From Sanguinoderma infundibulare (taxonomy: Eukaryota > Basidiomycota > Agaricomycetes > Polyporales > Polyporaceae): DNA of 64,000 nt. Shown here piece by piece: positions 36,598-52,461 of the stretch. The DNA is taken from contig JAVLRN010000005.1 in assembly GCA_032821775.1 (NCBI GenBank), positions 1,674,001-1,738,000 on the forward strand, written 5' to 3'. Within the stretch, counting starts at the first letter, position 1. Each line of letters opens with the position of its first letter. The notes under the pieces were generated by a model that was not told the origin of the DNA, did no database searches, and worked only from the letters and a program-made list of their open reading frames with translations. Position numbers and translations under genes: made by a program.

Positions 36598-37129
36598 CTT
36601 GGGCGACGGGAGTGCCCTGTGGAGGGTGTGGTGCGAAAGGAGAGGTGCTGGACGTCGCCGGGTCGAGGGAGAAGGAGAGGTGAGAAGAAAGATGGGCTCT
36701 GTCCCTGCTCCCAGCCAAAGCCCGTCGGCGCTTGGGCGCGCAGCCACTTACCCGTCAAACGTCTCGATCACTCTTGTGGCACCCGCCATCGTCCAGCTCA
36801 CTTGCTCCATCTCCTCGCAGCTCCCCAGAACTCCCCAAGCACCAGTGTCGCAAGTGTCCAAGATGGAGAACCCCTCTCTAGCTCCCTAGTTATTACTCGC
36901 CAAAAGAGACTCACTCAAGATTCAAGTCATTCACTGCGCTCTTTTCACTGGCCGGTACCGACGACGATGACGACTGACCTATCTCCAAGCCTGCTTGCTG
37001 CCGTCTCACAGTCCTCGGGCATCTGGAAAGGTGTACGTAACCACGAAGCTTAGGCTTATCGTCGCTGCAGTTATTTCTAGGGCTCATTGGAAGACCATGA
37101 GAACAGACAAAAGGTTGACCATCTCCAAT
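36598..37129. other. Mannosyltransferase promoter and tRNA 5' flank
   Basis: These 532 bp lie upstream of both the minus-strand mannosyltransferase and the plus-strand tRNA. The coding-strand leader of the mannosyltransferase is rich in CT (about 36610-36720). No protein gene is seen; short open frames here have no domain character. Confidence 0.4.
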
Positions 37130-37217
37130 GGTTCGATGGTGTAGTTGGTTATCACGTCTGTCTCACATTGTTCGAGTGTGCGCACAGGAGGCCCCCGGTT
37201 CGAGCCCGGGTCGAACC
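37130..37217 (+). tRNA. tRNA-Val, anticodon CAC, with a 15-nt intron
   Basis: The sequence folds as a cloverleaf. The acceptor stem is GGTTCGA (37130-37136) with TCGAACC (37211-37217), the D arm is GTGTAGTTGGTTATCAC, and the anticodon stem is TCTGT with ACAGG (37184-37188). The loop is CT-CAC-A-C with the anticodon at 37164-37166. The T arm is CCCGG-TTCGAGC-CCGGG. An intron of 15 nt (37168-37182) sits one base after the anticodon, the canonical position for tRNA endonuclease. Mature length is 73 nt without CCA. The body closely resembles eukaryotic tRNA-Val (GTGGTGTAGTTGGTTATCAC). Internal A and B boxes for TFIIIC are present. Confidence 0.93.
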
Positions 37218-37238
37218 AATCAATCTTTGATCTGCTCC

Positions 37239-37243
37239 TTTTT
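37239..37243 (+). terminator. Pol III oligo-T terminator of tRNA-Val
   Basis: A run of five T residues lies 21 bases after the tRNA 3' end, as expected for RNA polymerase III termination. Confidence 0.7.
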
Positions 37244-37576
37244 GCTTGCAATTGCTTGACCGGGACTGGGGTTGTCGACTTGTGTGTAGCCATTAATTAT
37301 GGTGCATTGAGACTTCCGACTTCTGAGGAACAATTGAATGTAAGCGTCAACCAGGCCTTCATATTACACTATGTGTACGATACATCCTGCAATAGCAACA
37401 ACTACGACATAGAGATACATAAGTAGCAGATGCACGGGAGAACACGACGACGTCGATACCCGCAACTCACATACGAGTCGCCAAGCCAAGAAAACTAACC
37501 ATTATATCGTCCACCACCCCACATATCATATATCACCACCCATCCCATGCCAAGCTCAACGCACAAATAAAGGCAA
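37244..37576. other. Intergenic region after tRNA-Val
   Basis: This A/T-rich stretch is probably the 3' flank of the minus-strand gene that ends at 37577. It contains CA-rich, low-complexity sequence (about 37490-37560). No gene or repeat element is seen. Confidence 0.4.
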
Positions 37577-40500
37577 TTACGCCGTCGCCTGCCTAGTCGC
37601 AAGCGGCTGGCCTTGGGAGTGATGATAAGCCTGACCCTGAGCCGGAGCTGGGTAGCCGGAGACCCGCCCCTCAGTCCCAGCGAGGTGCACTGGAGCTTGG
37701 TGCCCCTGCCCCTGCTGCGTTTGCACGACTGGTTGCTGCTGCGCCGGAGCCTGTGCCTGGCCCTGAGCAGCTGCCGCTGCCGCTGCCATCGCCGCCATAT
37801 TAGCGCGCATCGTCTTCTGCAGCGACGGACGGCCGTCCTCGGGCACCTCCTCCCCGACGTCGAACGTCACGCCCGGCCGCCGCCTGCGCAGCCTCCCGCG
37901 ATTCAGCTGCACGACCTCCTCGTGGTTCCTCCACTCCTGCGCGGCCTCCATCGGGTCGCGGAGGGGAGGCGACGGGCGCCCCGCTGTCGAGCTCCTCGTT
38001 GAGTCACCGCCGGTGAGCATCGCGTTGATCTGTCGTGGGACGTCAGAAATTATCCACAGTCTCGAAACGCGCAGGGCGGACGTACCACCGTGCCATCGAC
38101 CGCTTCGACGGACGCAGAGGAGACGGTTCGGTGCCGCTTGGACAACAGGCGGAAGGGCGTGAACATCTTCCCATTCGAGTTCCGCGTCAGTGCCATAGGC
38201 GTTGGCTGGGCGATCGGCGTAGCGTTCGGGATATTATAACCCCGTTGGGGAGCAGGCGTTGATGCCGGAGGATTGGCGGAGATCCACGCGTAAGGCGCCG
38301 CAGCTCGAGGACTTGGAGGCGGCGCGTTGGATGACTTGGATGCGCCATTACCGACAGTCAATGTCTGCACATATGAAATCGGCTGGGAAGGCTGGGAGTT
38401 GTTGCGCTCGCGCCTCTCCCGGACCTGCTGTGACGGCGGTGGGGGCGCCTCATCGCGCTCCTTGGGAGGAGACGAGCGGGAGCGGAACAGGCTGCCGAAG
38501 AAGCTTCGCTTCTTCTCCTTTTCCTTTCCGTTAACACTGTTCTTCGACGTCGAGCGATCCAAGGGAATGAGAGGCGCACTGGTCTGAGGGAGCATGGAAG
38601 GTGCAAGGGAGGAGGGCGTAAGTAGGATGTCCTGTTGCTGTTGAGAAGCTCTGTTGGCACGACTAGGAAGGCTGGCCGAGGCATAACCCGTTCCCGTTCG
38701 ACCTGCATGCTGCGGGTCAGATACAGTACGCGCGTGCGCTGTTTGGAACGGTGTTGCCGTTGTATAGCTCGACCGCGGGTCGGGGAACGACTGGTTTCGA
38801 GTTGGCGCTGGAGGCGCGGATTGAAGAGGGGCGGGGGCTTTCGCAGAGATTGACGCAATGGCAGCAGGGCGCAAAGGTTTCGCCGTGGGTGCTAGGGAAG
38901 GTGCCGGTCGTGGGGGGATACGTTGTGCGGATGGTGCCGGGCTAGCGAAGGAGTTCGTAGCTAGAGTTTGTTCTAGCAGACGAAGTCCGTAATCAACTGA
39001 CTGGCCCGGACGAGCTTGTCCTTGGGAGGACGGCGCTTGCGCATGCTGTGCTGCGAACGTCGCTTGAGTCGGGGTTGTGGCGACGGTCCGGCTGGATTGT
39101 TGATAGTCGTTGTAGGCGAGAGGCGTCTGAGTGCTATAACTTGGCGAGTTAATAGGAGCGGCTACGCTGGTGGCAGCTGAAGATGACGCGTGTGTATTAG
39201 GGTATCCCTGGGCCTGCGGAGCAGGAGAGCGGTATCGAGTTATGTCGGGGTATGCGGACGAAGCATTAGGTTGGCGAGAAGCAGTATTGGCGTCAAGTCG
39301 TGAAGAAGCGTGAAGCTGGGGCTGCATATTAACCGTGGTTGGGCGCTGTGGGAGCTGTTGTTGTGAAGAGCCGCTCGGGGACGCTTTTGTCGGGGCAGCG
39401 TGAGTGATCGTGTCATTAGAGCCGTTACGGTGAGAGTGCAAGCGAGTCGAAGAATGCTTTGGGGTGGAAGAACCGGCAGAGGTAGCGTGAGCAACAACGC
39501 CCGGGGAACCCGAGTACGTTTGCACCCGGGACGCATCGTTCGTAATCGTCCGGACGGATGGCGGCTTTGGCGATCGTGGATCGAAGTTCCCGGCACCAGG
39601 ATGGCTCGAAGGATTGGCATGGACGGTGCTGGAAGGTGCAGGAGCTGAGGCACCTGGATAAGTCAAACCTCTTTTCGGTGATGCGGGTGGCAATTGTGGG
39701 CCGCTCGACGCCGAAGGTCGAGTTGCAGTGGTGTCTTCGTAGAGCGGAAATCTGCTCGGCAAATCCTGTGAAGGGGCCCTTGAATGGGCGGCGTTCGAGC
39801 GGTACGCGTCGGCATCACCGTTGGCCTGCACATGAGGCTGCGTGTATGCAGCTGACTGCGGAGCTGGCGCAGGCGTCGATGTCGACCGCGCTCGCGAGGG
39901 GTATGGATCCTGGGGTACGGGGGCAGCTGAAGGGGAGCGAGTTGATGGAGGTCGCACCACAACGTCAGGGATCCCAGGCAAAGCTTCTCCGTTCGTCTCG
40001 AAACTCCGTGCATGAATCGTGTTGGGGTAGCTCTGTCCAGATTGCTGATAGGACATAGAAGCCCCTTGGGTGATAGATGCACGGTGAGGACCTGAGGATA
40101 CCTCCGCATAAGTAGTCGTGTGGCCCTGAGAAAGAGCCTGCGGTGATCCATCCTGCTGACGGAAGGTCGCCGGAATATACTGCTGGGAGGGAAGGGGGTC
40201 CGTTTGACGAAGCGGCGTTACTCCTGAATGGATGACCTTTGGCAGTGCAGCATGAGGATCAGCTGGTCCCTGACCAGCCCGTATACTGACTATTTGTGGT
40301 GCGCGTTGAGGCACTGTCATACCTACGGATGAAGTAGGCTTGCCTGATGGAGGCACATGTGTGTGTGCGGACAAGGCAACGTTAGGAACACCACTTAACG
40401 ACTTCTGTGCGGAGGGTTCCATGTTGGGTGCTGGCGCTCTTGAACCCGAAGGATCTCGCAAGTGCTGTAAAGGCATTGCATTCAGCGTGTCATTGCATCC

Positions 40501-42076
40501 ATCGACTATCGAGGGACGTACCCGTTGATACCACTGGCTTGCGATCTCCTGACTGCTTGTGGGTCCAAGGGCTGGTTGGGCGTCGACAGTGGTGGTCTTC
40601 GACTTGTGTCGAGACGACACCCCATGGGCCCGACTCTTACGCTACACGGGATGAGTTCCTCGAAGAAGCACTCAAAAGTGAAGGCACTTACTACACGCTC
40701 CATCTGTATGGTGGGAGCCTTCTCGTTTTCACTTCCCGACGGGCCGGAAGAATACCCACGCTGAAGTATACTGGTCTGCTCCCGACTTGTATTGTGCCTA
40801 TCCGCCGTCCGGGGCTGGGGCGATCCTCAGTTCAATCGATTCGCGTTACTGTTCACAATGTCAAACTCACACGTTCGTGCTCCTGCTCGCTGCTCGATAA
40901 TCCTGAGTCTTGTCCGGCTTGCTGGGGAGCGGCCCTGTGAGAACGATGAGGCTTTGAAGAAGTACGCCGGCGTTCCGGTGGAGGGATGGGAAGAGGTGGA
41001 TCCTCCTTGTCGGACGTATAAGGATATACGGACTCCGGAGCGGGGGCTGCAGCCCCACGCCCAGCGGAGGTTAGACCGGCCCAAGGCACCAGACTAGGAG
41101 CTGAGGCGGGAACTTGGGCAGTCGCTTGGGGTTGCGTAGGAGGTCGAATGATGTCCTGCGCAGCGAGATCGAATGGTTCGTTGTCGTCGTCGCGTGCGAG
41201 CGAGGATATATGGGAACGTACCGGATTGGGAGCGAAAGTCTTGTCTGGAGGCCTCTGGGCTACTGCTGCACTGAGCAGGTTTGCTTGATACGCACCCGCC
41301 GCATCAGTTGGTCGCAGCTCCGCCGCTGTTCGGGCCTCCCCATCTCTGCGTCGCTCCTTGTCCTTGTGCCGCTCCTTATCCTTCGACGACCGTTCCTTCT
41401 CCGCGTCTTTCTCTCTCCGTCGCCGTCTTTCTCGATCCTCGCTCCTTTCGGTGGCGGCATCTCGCGTTCTGAGCCTCTCAGGGTCACGGCTGCTTGTCTT
41501 CTCCCTATCCTTATCTCGCTCACGGTGGTGCCTAGAAGAGGAAGTTGGGTCGCGGGTGGCTTGAGTGATCGGGACAGCGTAGGATCGGGTTGCCGCAGTA
41601 GCTGCGTCGTAGGCGGCGGGGTCGGGATAGGTATGGCGAGTGCGATGGCTGGAGCGGGAAGGCTTTACCTCGTCAGCGGCGAGGCCTTTCTCGTTAGATG
41701 ATCGAGGGCTGCGCTTCTCGGTCTTCTGCTTAAGGTAAGCACGGAGGTCGTAATGTGCCGTGTTGGTTTGGTGCTGAAGAGAAGCATTGGGGGATGGAGG
41801 AACGACGTAGTATGATGGTTGATGCACGTTGGATGATCTGTCTTTGCTAGAAGACTTGTGACGGGGATACGCTGTTGAGAGATCGACAAGTTCTGCGGGG
41901 TCTGCGCGGCGGGAGCTGCGATGTTTTCGTGGTGCCTCCGCTGCCATTTGGTCCACGTTATGACGCTGGGTGGTGCCCATGGTCTGACGGGGACGGTCAG
42001 AGTCGGAGCCGTCGCTAGGCCGCCAAAGGCCGTAGTCCTTGCGAGAGCTCGACGTTGTCCGGTGCCGACTGGTCAT
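37577..42076 (-). CDS. Large intrinsically disordered protein, function unknown
   Basis: I do not recognise this gene. Exons read in one frame chain: 42076 down to about 40880; a short exon (TSILQRGYSSGPSGS to QMERV); RKSRAHGVSSRHKSKTTTV onward to about 38090; and a last exon of about 147 codons (38020 to the stop at 37577). The total is about 1,360 residues. The N-terminus opens MTSRHRTTSSSRKDYGLWRP. Around residues 190-250 is a charged Arg/Lys/Glu/Asp block (RERDKDREKTSSRD, ERRRRREKDAEKERSSKDKE) like those of RNA-processing proteins. The rest is Ser/Pro/Gln/Ala-rich, except for a basic block RGRLRRRRPGVTFDVGEE near the end. An in-frame 60-nt intron near 40460-40519 is likely (donor CGG|GTACGT). 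No catalytic domain or membrane segment is visible. One gene rather than two is favoured because all splice junctions keep frame. Confidence 0.65.
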
Positions 42077-43328
42077 CGCCGCCAGCGGAGGGGAAGCAGA
42101 GAAGAAAGGCTGCGAGCCGGGACGAGGCCCGACGAGTTAATATGGAGGGGGTCGCCGAGGTAGACTAAGAGAATGGGGGAATCCAAGCCGTGTGGGCATG
42201 AGGCCAACACCGGCCTTCTCCAACTGACTGCCTCTTCCGGCCGTCTTACGTACCGCCACTGCAACGCCCTCGGTGACAGACGCGCACATCATCCCCCGCC
42301 CTCATTTCCCATTTCTTCGCCTGCGCACGTCGTATCACATCGCAAAGGACCCTGCGCTGCCTGTCAGTTGCTCAGCAACGTCCTTCTCCGCCTTGCTTCC
42401 CATACCGTGCTTCAAGTGATCTCGCAGGCCCGCGCTCCGCATCTACCTGATGGTGATTCGCCTGCACATCACCTCGCGAACCACAATAGACGACCCGCGG
42501 CACGAGGGGGACAGGCCTCGCATATCACGCCCTCGCAGAAATACTTGCGCCGGTCCAAAACATACAATGAGCACACGGCAAGCAATAAGCAGCCATAATT
42601 CGAACACCATGAATTGCGTCTCGGCGCTGTACAAACAAACAACAGCAGTCTAAACAAACACGGGGAGACATGTATGCACGGCATGAGGGTCGGACGACGC
42701 CCAGAAACGCTCCAAGAGCAACGAAGCCCGGGAAACAGCCTGCAACGCTGCGGGTGTGGGGAATGACCCAAGCTGCCAACTCAAAAACAGAGTCAGCGCG
42801 ACCGCACCCAAACAGCTTGATCTTACACGATTTTGACTCATTACACGACAGTAGCCAGCGGAAATGCTGGTGAAGGCAAATGCATGCCTCCCTGTCGAGA
42901 CAATTTAAGGATCGTGTGGAATCCTGGTCCACACGCATGTTGAGGTCGCCTGCGATACGTACTCGGGTCGAGAGGCAGGAAACAGATCAGAAGACTCTGA
43001 ACCTAGGAGGCTTCCAACGCATTTCCAGCCTGGCCGCCAGAGTGTCGTGTGCTTGCATGGACCGTCGAGCGAGGAGAGGAGGATGGGAGGCAGAAGAAAA
43101 AAGTGGCGGATGCCGAGGCGCTTTATGTGAGGCTTTGTCATCGGCCGGATGGGGGAAACAAGTCTCACGGTGTCGGGCAAGAATGTGGTGCGGACGGGAG
43201 GACGACCAGTGCAGACTTGCTTGCATATCATCCGCCTTTCCTTGTCCTCTATCTCGTCCCCAGCCACCTCCGCAGCCGGTGTACTTGCCACTACCTCGTC
43301 AGAGGATTCAATTTCCTCTCCATTCACC
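42077..43328. other. 1.25-kb divergent intergenic region
   Basis: This region separates the unknown disordered gene (minus) from the USP7 gene (plus). It contains pyrimidine-rich stretches (about 42200-42420 and 43230-43325) and an A-rich part near 42560-42660. Several open frames exist, but none shows domain character or consistent splice sites. I see no RNA gene. Confidence 0.4.
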
Positions 43329-47732
<4,404 letters not shown>

Positions 47733-48003
47733 TCATGACATTGTTCTCTGACTGGACCGCCCTCATATGGTGGTAGCTGTGTTGCATCTTGTTGTGTCTT
47801 GTCTTTCAATAGTTGCATTCGGTCTCTGTTTCTCATGTACTTCTGTTTTGACTGCCTAGCGTTCCTGCCCATGTTTTCTGCACCCACACAACTGTATAAC
47901 GGCTGACCGGCGTAAATCTGAGAGTGTACATCCCCAATCATCGTCGTATTGGCCCACGGTACGGACATCGAACGAGGAGATAATGAACGAGTGTATATAT
48001 TAT
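47733..48003. other. Convergent 3' flanks of UBP15 and SEC66
   Basis: These 271 bp between two converging genes are T-rich on the plus strand (about 47780-47870), consistent with overlapping 3' UTRs. No gene is seen. Confidence 0.4.
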
Positions 48004-48935
48004 CTACTTTCGCTTCTTCGACTTCTTCGAAGGAGACTGTGAGCCGGACACAGCAGTTAGCTCTGTAACAGCAAACTACTCGTGCGGAAGGTATGTCAGC
48101 GTACAGATTTGGACGGGGAACGGGGCGACGAGGGCGACGCAGACCGTTCACTATCACTGATCGTCCCGCTTTCAGCGCCAGCGCTGGGCGGTGCGAGCCC
48201 ACTGCCGTTTGTCTTGGGAGAGAGCGGTGTTGTGGGACGGGCGGGTGTCGTTGGCGTGGAGGTCGACGGGGGCGCGCCAGGTGCAGGGGGTAGTTGCGGT
48301 AGGGGGAACTTGCCGTACTTGAGTTCTGCGAAAGGGTCAGTCATGTGGCGTCGTACGGTGCAGACGACGGTGGAACGCACCGGCTTCGGCTCGGATGGCA
48401 GGGATTTGCTCGACGAGGGAACGCATCTTCTCGTTGTGCATCATCTCGGTCGCGGTCTGGAAGATGACACTGCCCCATCCATCGACAAAGGCGTTGGCCT
48501 CGGCAGCGACCTCGAGAATCTCGGCCTCGAGCTCCTTCTCGGCGGCGAGCAGGCTATTCCAGAGGTCGTCGCCGATGGAGCCCTTCTGGAGGAGATTCTG
48601 AAGCGCGGGCTTGTCCTCACGGAGTCGGATTATGCGGCTCACGTCGGTCATGGCGCGGCGGACAAGAGCGGCCTTGAGGAGGGTTTCCTGTGCGGGCGGG
48701 TCGGTCATTTGGAGGAGGGAGAAGTAGACATCGCGTTCGTGGTGCTGGGGGAAGTAGGGCTCGAACACTTTGCCTGAGGGTTGGACAGACGGGAGAGGTC
48801 AATTAGCGATGCGTCATAGGAGACAGCACGGCGGCGGTACGAACGGGCGTTTCTCCGTCGGTAGAAGGAGCTGAACGCGAAGAGGGAGCCAAAGACGATG
48901 ATGACATAGAGGACGGGGACGAGGACGGAGGCCAT
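48004..48935 (-). CDS. SEC66: Sec66 (Sec71), subunit of the Sec62/Sec63 translocon complex
   Basis: Sec66 assists post-translational import through the ER translocon. The N-terminus is a single membrane anchor (ASVLVPVLYVIIVFGSLFAF) followed by basic sequence (YRRRNARSYRRR). After an intron come the conserved cytosolic helices: PYFPQHHERDVYFSLLQM, ETLLKAALVRRAMTDVSRII, RLREDKPALQNLLQKGSIGD, DLWNSLLAAEKELEAEILEV and FVDGWGSVIFQTATEM. Fungal Sec66 shows KAALLRR...R...LKE and GSIG..YW at the same places. The tail is Pro/Ser-rich. Reading on gives a stop at 48096, but a GTACGC donor there and an acceptor at CTCACAG lead to a lysine-rich end (SPSKKSKKRK) with TAG at 48004-48006, which I prefer. 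About 240 residues. Confidence 0.88.
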
Positions 48936-49301
48936 CGCGGCGGGCGACGGGGATGGGGGGCGGGGGAGAGGTTTGTGCTACTGCTGAACACGACCGAGGC
49001 GATCTGCTGGCAAATTGGAACTGACACGATTCACAATCTCGGCCCAGCGCCCCGCACCGATCAGGCAGGCCCCCGTCGCTGACTAATCCTCGGCCAATGC
49101 CTGCCAATCCTCGCCCGAACGACCTCCGAGAGCCCGAGTCTGCGCCGCGTTCCGTGTTGATACCGGGTCGGGTCACGCGGGCGTGTCGAGGCGCGTCACG
49201 TCCGGGATCCGGTCGCATATGAAAGCGGCCACTCGGTCGAGTGCGGGGTTGTTCGCGCTCTACCCCGCATTCCTACCCCGCACTCATCGTTCTGCCACAC
49301 C
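48936..49301. promoter_or_regulatory. Bidirectional promoter of SEC66 and citrate synthase with paired CCAAT boxes
   Basis: 366 bp separate the start codons. Two CCAAT boxes lie at 49094-49098 and 49104-49108, exactly 10 bp apart on the plus strand and about 200 bp before the citrate synthase ATG. CCAAT is the site of the Hap2/3/5 complex, which controls respiratory genes such as citrate synthase in yeast. The role here is inferred. Confidence 0.5.
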
Positions 49302-51653
49302 ATGTTCAGGACCGTCGTTACTTCCGCCCGGCAGCGTTCTCTCCGCTCTTCCCAGAGGCGTCTTGCGTCCAGCCAGGCGCAGGAACCGAAGGTGGGCCAC
49401 GTCGCGTCCTCTGTGAGGGAGCAAGTGGACTCAGGTTAATTCCGGCAGCGGTTGTTCGAGGCGTTTTGGGATGCTGTCCCCAGAAAGCGACTCCAGCTCA
49501 AGCAGCTTGTAAGCTCCTCGTAAACGCGTACCATCCGACTTGCTCAAACCGAGTATTTCGCCAGAAAACCGAGCATGCCGACGCTTCCCTCGGCGACGTG
49601 ACGGTATATTCTTAGCTGTCCCTCCCAACGTACTTGTCCAACGTATGCGTGGGACAGGTCCAGCATGTAGTCGGCGGCATGAGGGGCCTCAAAGCCATGC
49701 TCTGGGAGGCATCCGTCCTTGACCCCAACGAGGCCCGTTTAACCCTACACTTTCTACGCTTCCTTGCTCTGAATTGCGCTTCCCACAGGGCATCCGCTTC
49801 CACGGTCTCTCAATCCCCGAATGCCAGAAGGTTCTTACCCCTGCTCCCGGTGGAAAGGAGATAATCCCAGAGAGTATGTTCTGGTTCCTCCTCACCGGCC
49901 AGGTCCCCACCGAGGCCGAGACCCGTCAGCTCTCCCGCCATCTTGCGGACCAGGGAGAGTTGCCCGAGTATATGGTCAAGCTCATCGACTCGTCAGTCTC
50001 GCGCCCTCCAGTTTTATCACCCGCCTTGAGCTTACAACCGTATAGCTTCCCTCCCAACATGCACCCCATGACCCAGCTTGGCATGGCTGTAGCTGCTCTC
50101 AATTATAAAAGCCACTTCCAGGCAGCGTACGAGCGCGGTGTCGACAAGGGCGAATACTGCACTTGGGCTCTCTGCGATGCCCTTGATCTCCTTGCACGAC
50201 TCCCCGCAGTCGCTGCCCGCATTTACCGCAATGTCTACAACCCCGGGAAGCCCATCCCAAAGATCAACAAGGACTTGGACCTCGTCGGTAAGCCATCCGG
50301 CCGTAGTGTTTATGATGCCGGTCCGACTGAAGCGAAATAACAGGCAACTACGTGAACATGCTCGGCTTTAGTGACAACCACGACCTCACCGAGTATCTCC
50401 GTCTCTACATCGCCATCCACGGCGACCACGAGGGCGGAAATGCCTCGGCGCACACTTCTCGTACGTCAACATCATGTACTCAGCATGCGTCTGCTCATTG
50501 CTTCCGTTAGACCTTGTCGGTTCCACTCTGGCAGATCCTTACCTCTCTTACGCCGCTGCCCTGTACGCGCTTGCCGGTCCCCTCCATGGGTATGTGATAT
50601 GACCCTTTTTCTTTTTCTACGTCTCATGCCAGGTGCCTGACGTCCACCACAGCCTTGCCAACCAGGAAGTCCTCCGCTGGCAAATGAACATGCGGGATAC
50701 GCTGGGCAAAGACCCCTCGCACGAGGACATCAAAAACTTCCTCTGGGTCACCCTCAGGAATGGCCAAGTCGTGCCTGGGTAAGCAAACCTGCTACCGAGC
50801 GAGTGGCGTGCATGTGAAACGACAGTCATCCGTTGCAGTTACGGTCATGGCGTCCTTCGGAAGCCGGACCCGCGCTTCATCGCGCTCCAAGAGTTTTGCG
50901 AGACCCGACCCCAGCTTCTTAACGACCCCATCGTGCAGCTCGTCAAAAAGGTAATAGTGACATGGCGTGCGTTCTACGTGTCCGACTGCGACACTCACCG
51001 AGAATTTTTAGACATACGAAGTTGCGCCTGACGTCCTTAGGGAGCACGGCAAGACGAAGAACCCCTACCCGAACGTCGACGCCGCGTCCGGTCAGTCGCA
51101 TTTGCACACCAAAGCGCTCCACAGCGTCCTTACTGACACTGTTCTTCTAAGGTTGCGTTCTGCACCACTACGGTCTTACACAGTTCAAGGTGCGCAACTT
51201 CCCGCTGTCTGCGACCTTCTCCCAAGAGATGTATTGACACGTGCGACTGCTGCAGTACTACACCGTCATCTTCGGTGTCTCGAGAGGTATGCCTCCTTCC
51301 CAGCGTATCCTTGACGATGTGTTGATCACTCCTATTTTGTGTGTCCCAACAGCGCTCGGGTGCCTCACGCAGTACGTGTGGTCGAGAGGTACGCATGCTC
51401 ACCCCCGATAGTTTTCTTTCTTGTTCTGCTCGCTCGCCGTCCGTCCTCGAGTGCGCCCCTGCTGATCTCAGCGACGATCCCAATTTTGCAGCCCTCGGTC
51501 TCCCCATCGAGCGCCCGAAGTGTGAGTCGCTACCCTCTCCTGCATGCGTGTATGCCGCTCCGACGTGCCAGACGCTGATCGTCGCCGTCCTTCCCGCAAA
51601 TCCCAGCGCTGTCCATAAACGCCATCCAGGAGCTTATCAAGCAGCAGCAGTGA
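49302..51653 (+). CDS. CIT1: Mitochondrial citrate synthase
   Basis: It condenses acetyl-CoA and oxaloacetate to citrate in the mitochondrial matrix. The first exon is an Arg/Ser-rich, acid-free presequence ([20 protein letters not shown]). Family signatures follow: [71 protein letters not shown], then the three catalytic blocks [29 protein letters not shown] and [14 protein letters not shown], with both catalytic histidines and the Asp present. The end is [10 protein letters not shown] and [12 protein letters not shown]. About 470 residues in around twelve exons, some very short (near 51180, 51257, 51350). One oddity is [17 protein letters not shown] near 50155, where most eukaryotic enzymes read YW...ED(S/A)(L/I)NLIARLP; catalysis should not be affected. 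Confidence 0.95.
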
Positions 51654-52461
51654 GCTGACGGGCGACAGCGGGCGGTCCCGCCTACGTGCCGTACTGTGGC
51701 GTTCCGACTTGCGAACAATACCTATCGGTGAGGAGGTTGTCACTCATGATTCGAGGCGGTGGGAGACGGTGTTTTATATCAGCGGATGCGATGGTAACCC
51801 GGACCACTCATTGGACACGTCGCAGCGCACGAGGGCACACGACAGCATTTTACGAGCGGAGTACTAGGATCTTTGCAATTATTGTACATCAATTCATATC
51901 ACTTCTGCTAGGGGGCAAACCGTCCATTCTTGGGTTGCCGCTTAAGATCGATAAGTCAAGAGCGTTGAGAGAGGGAGACGGATCGTAAGTTCATAAAGGT
52001 AAAGGCGAAAAGCATCTGTGCAGTCGACGACGAAGGAGAGACGATCAGCTGCAAAGGAAGGAATCACATGACGAGCAATGGATGTACCTGGGATGCGGTG
52101 AAGGGGTAACGGCCGCATCGAGAACGACGGCGACGACGATAAATATAACTTAATGCTGGCAACCCGGCCGACCTAAACCGGCAGGCTGACCCAAGGTACA
52201 TACAACATAACTCTCAGAGGACTAGAACTGGCACGAGTAGAGAAGAGCGATAAGCGAGAATAACGGCAGATAATAAGTAGGAAGGGAGGGGGGAGAGACT
52301 GGGCAAGGAAATGGAGCTACGCACGAGGAATATACACAGAAGTGTCCAGCTAAGACCCAGGAGGAAGAGAGACTCAGAGAGAGAGCAGGCTCAAGTGCGG
52401 GGCGGAGGGCTGAATTAGAAAACGGATATAGGAAAGCGTCTGTGCGGTGCGTGACATGTTC
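51654..52461. other. Convergent 808-bp region, no gene seen
   Basis: This stretch holds the 3' flanks of citrate synthase and of the converging Pro/Gly-tailed gene. It is purine-rich in places (GGGAGGGGGGAGAGACT near 52285). I see no open frame with coding character, no RNA gene and no transposon remnant. Confidence 0.4.

Noticed and set aside
37577..42076. Two separate genes, one starting near MSSRHKSK (about 40620) and one at 42076
   Set aside because: Splice sites at the junctions keep a single frame, and the second part has no promoter-like interval before it; one gene is favoured, although transcript data could overturn this.
42173..42598. 141-residue open frame in the gap before USP7
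   Set aside because: No recognisable domain, biased composition, and no splice or start context to support it.
48096..48098. SEC66 stop at 48096
   Set aside because: Possible, but a good GTACGC donor and CTCACAG acceptor lead to a Lys-rich end (SPSKKSKKRK), so the later stop at 48004 is preferred.
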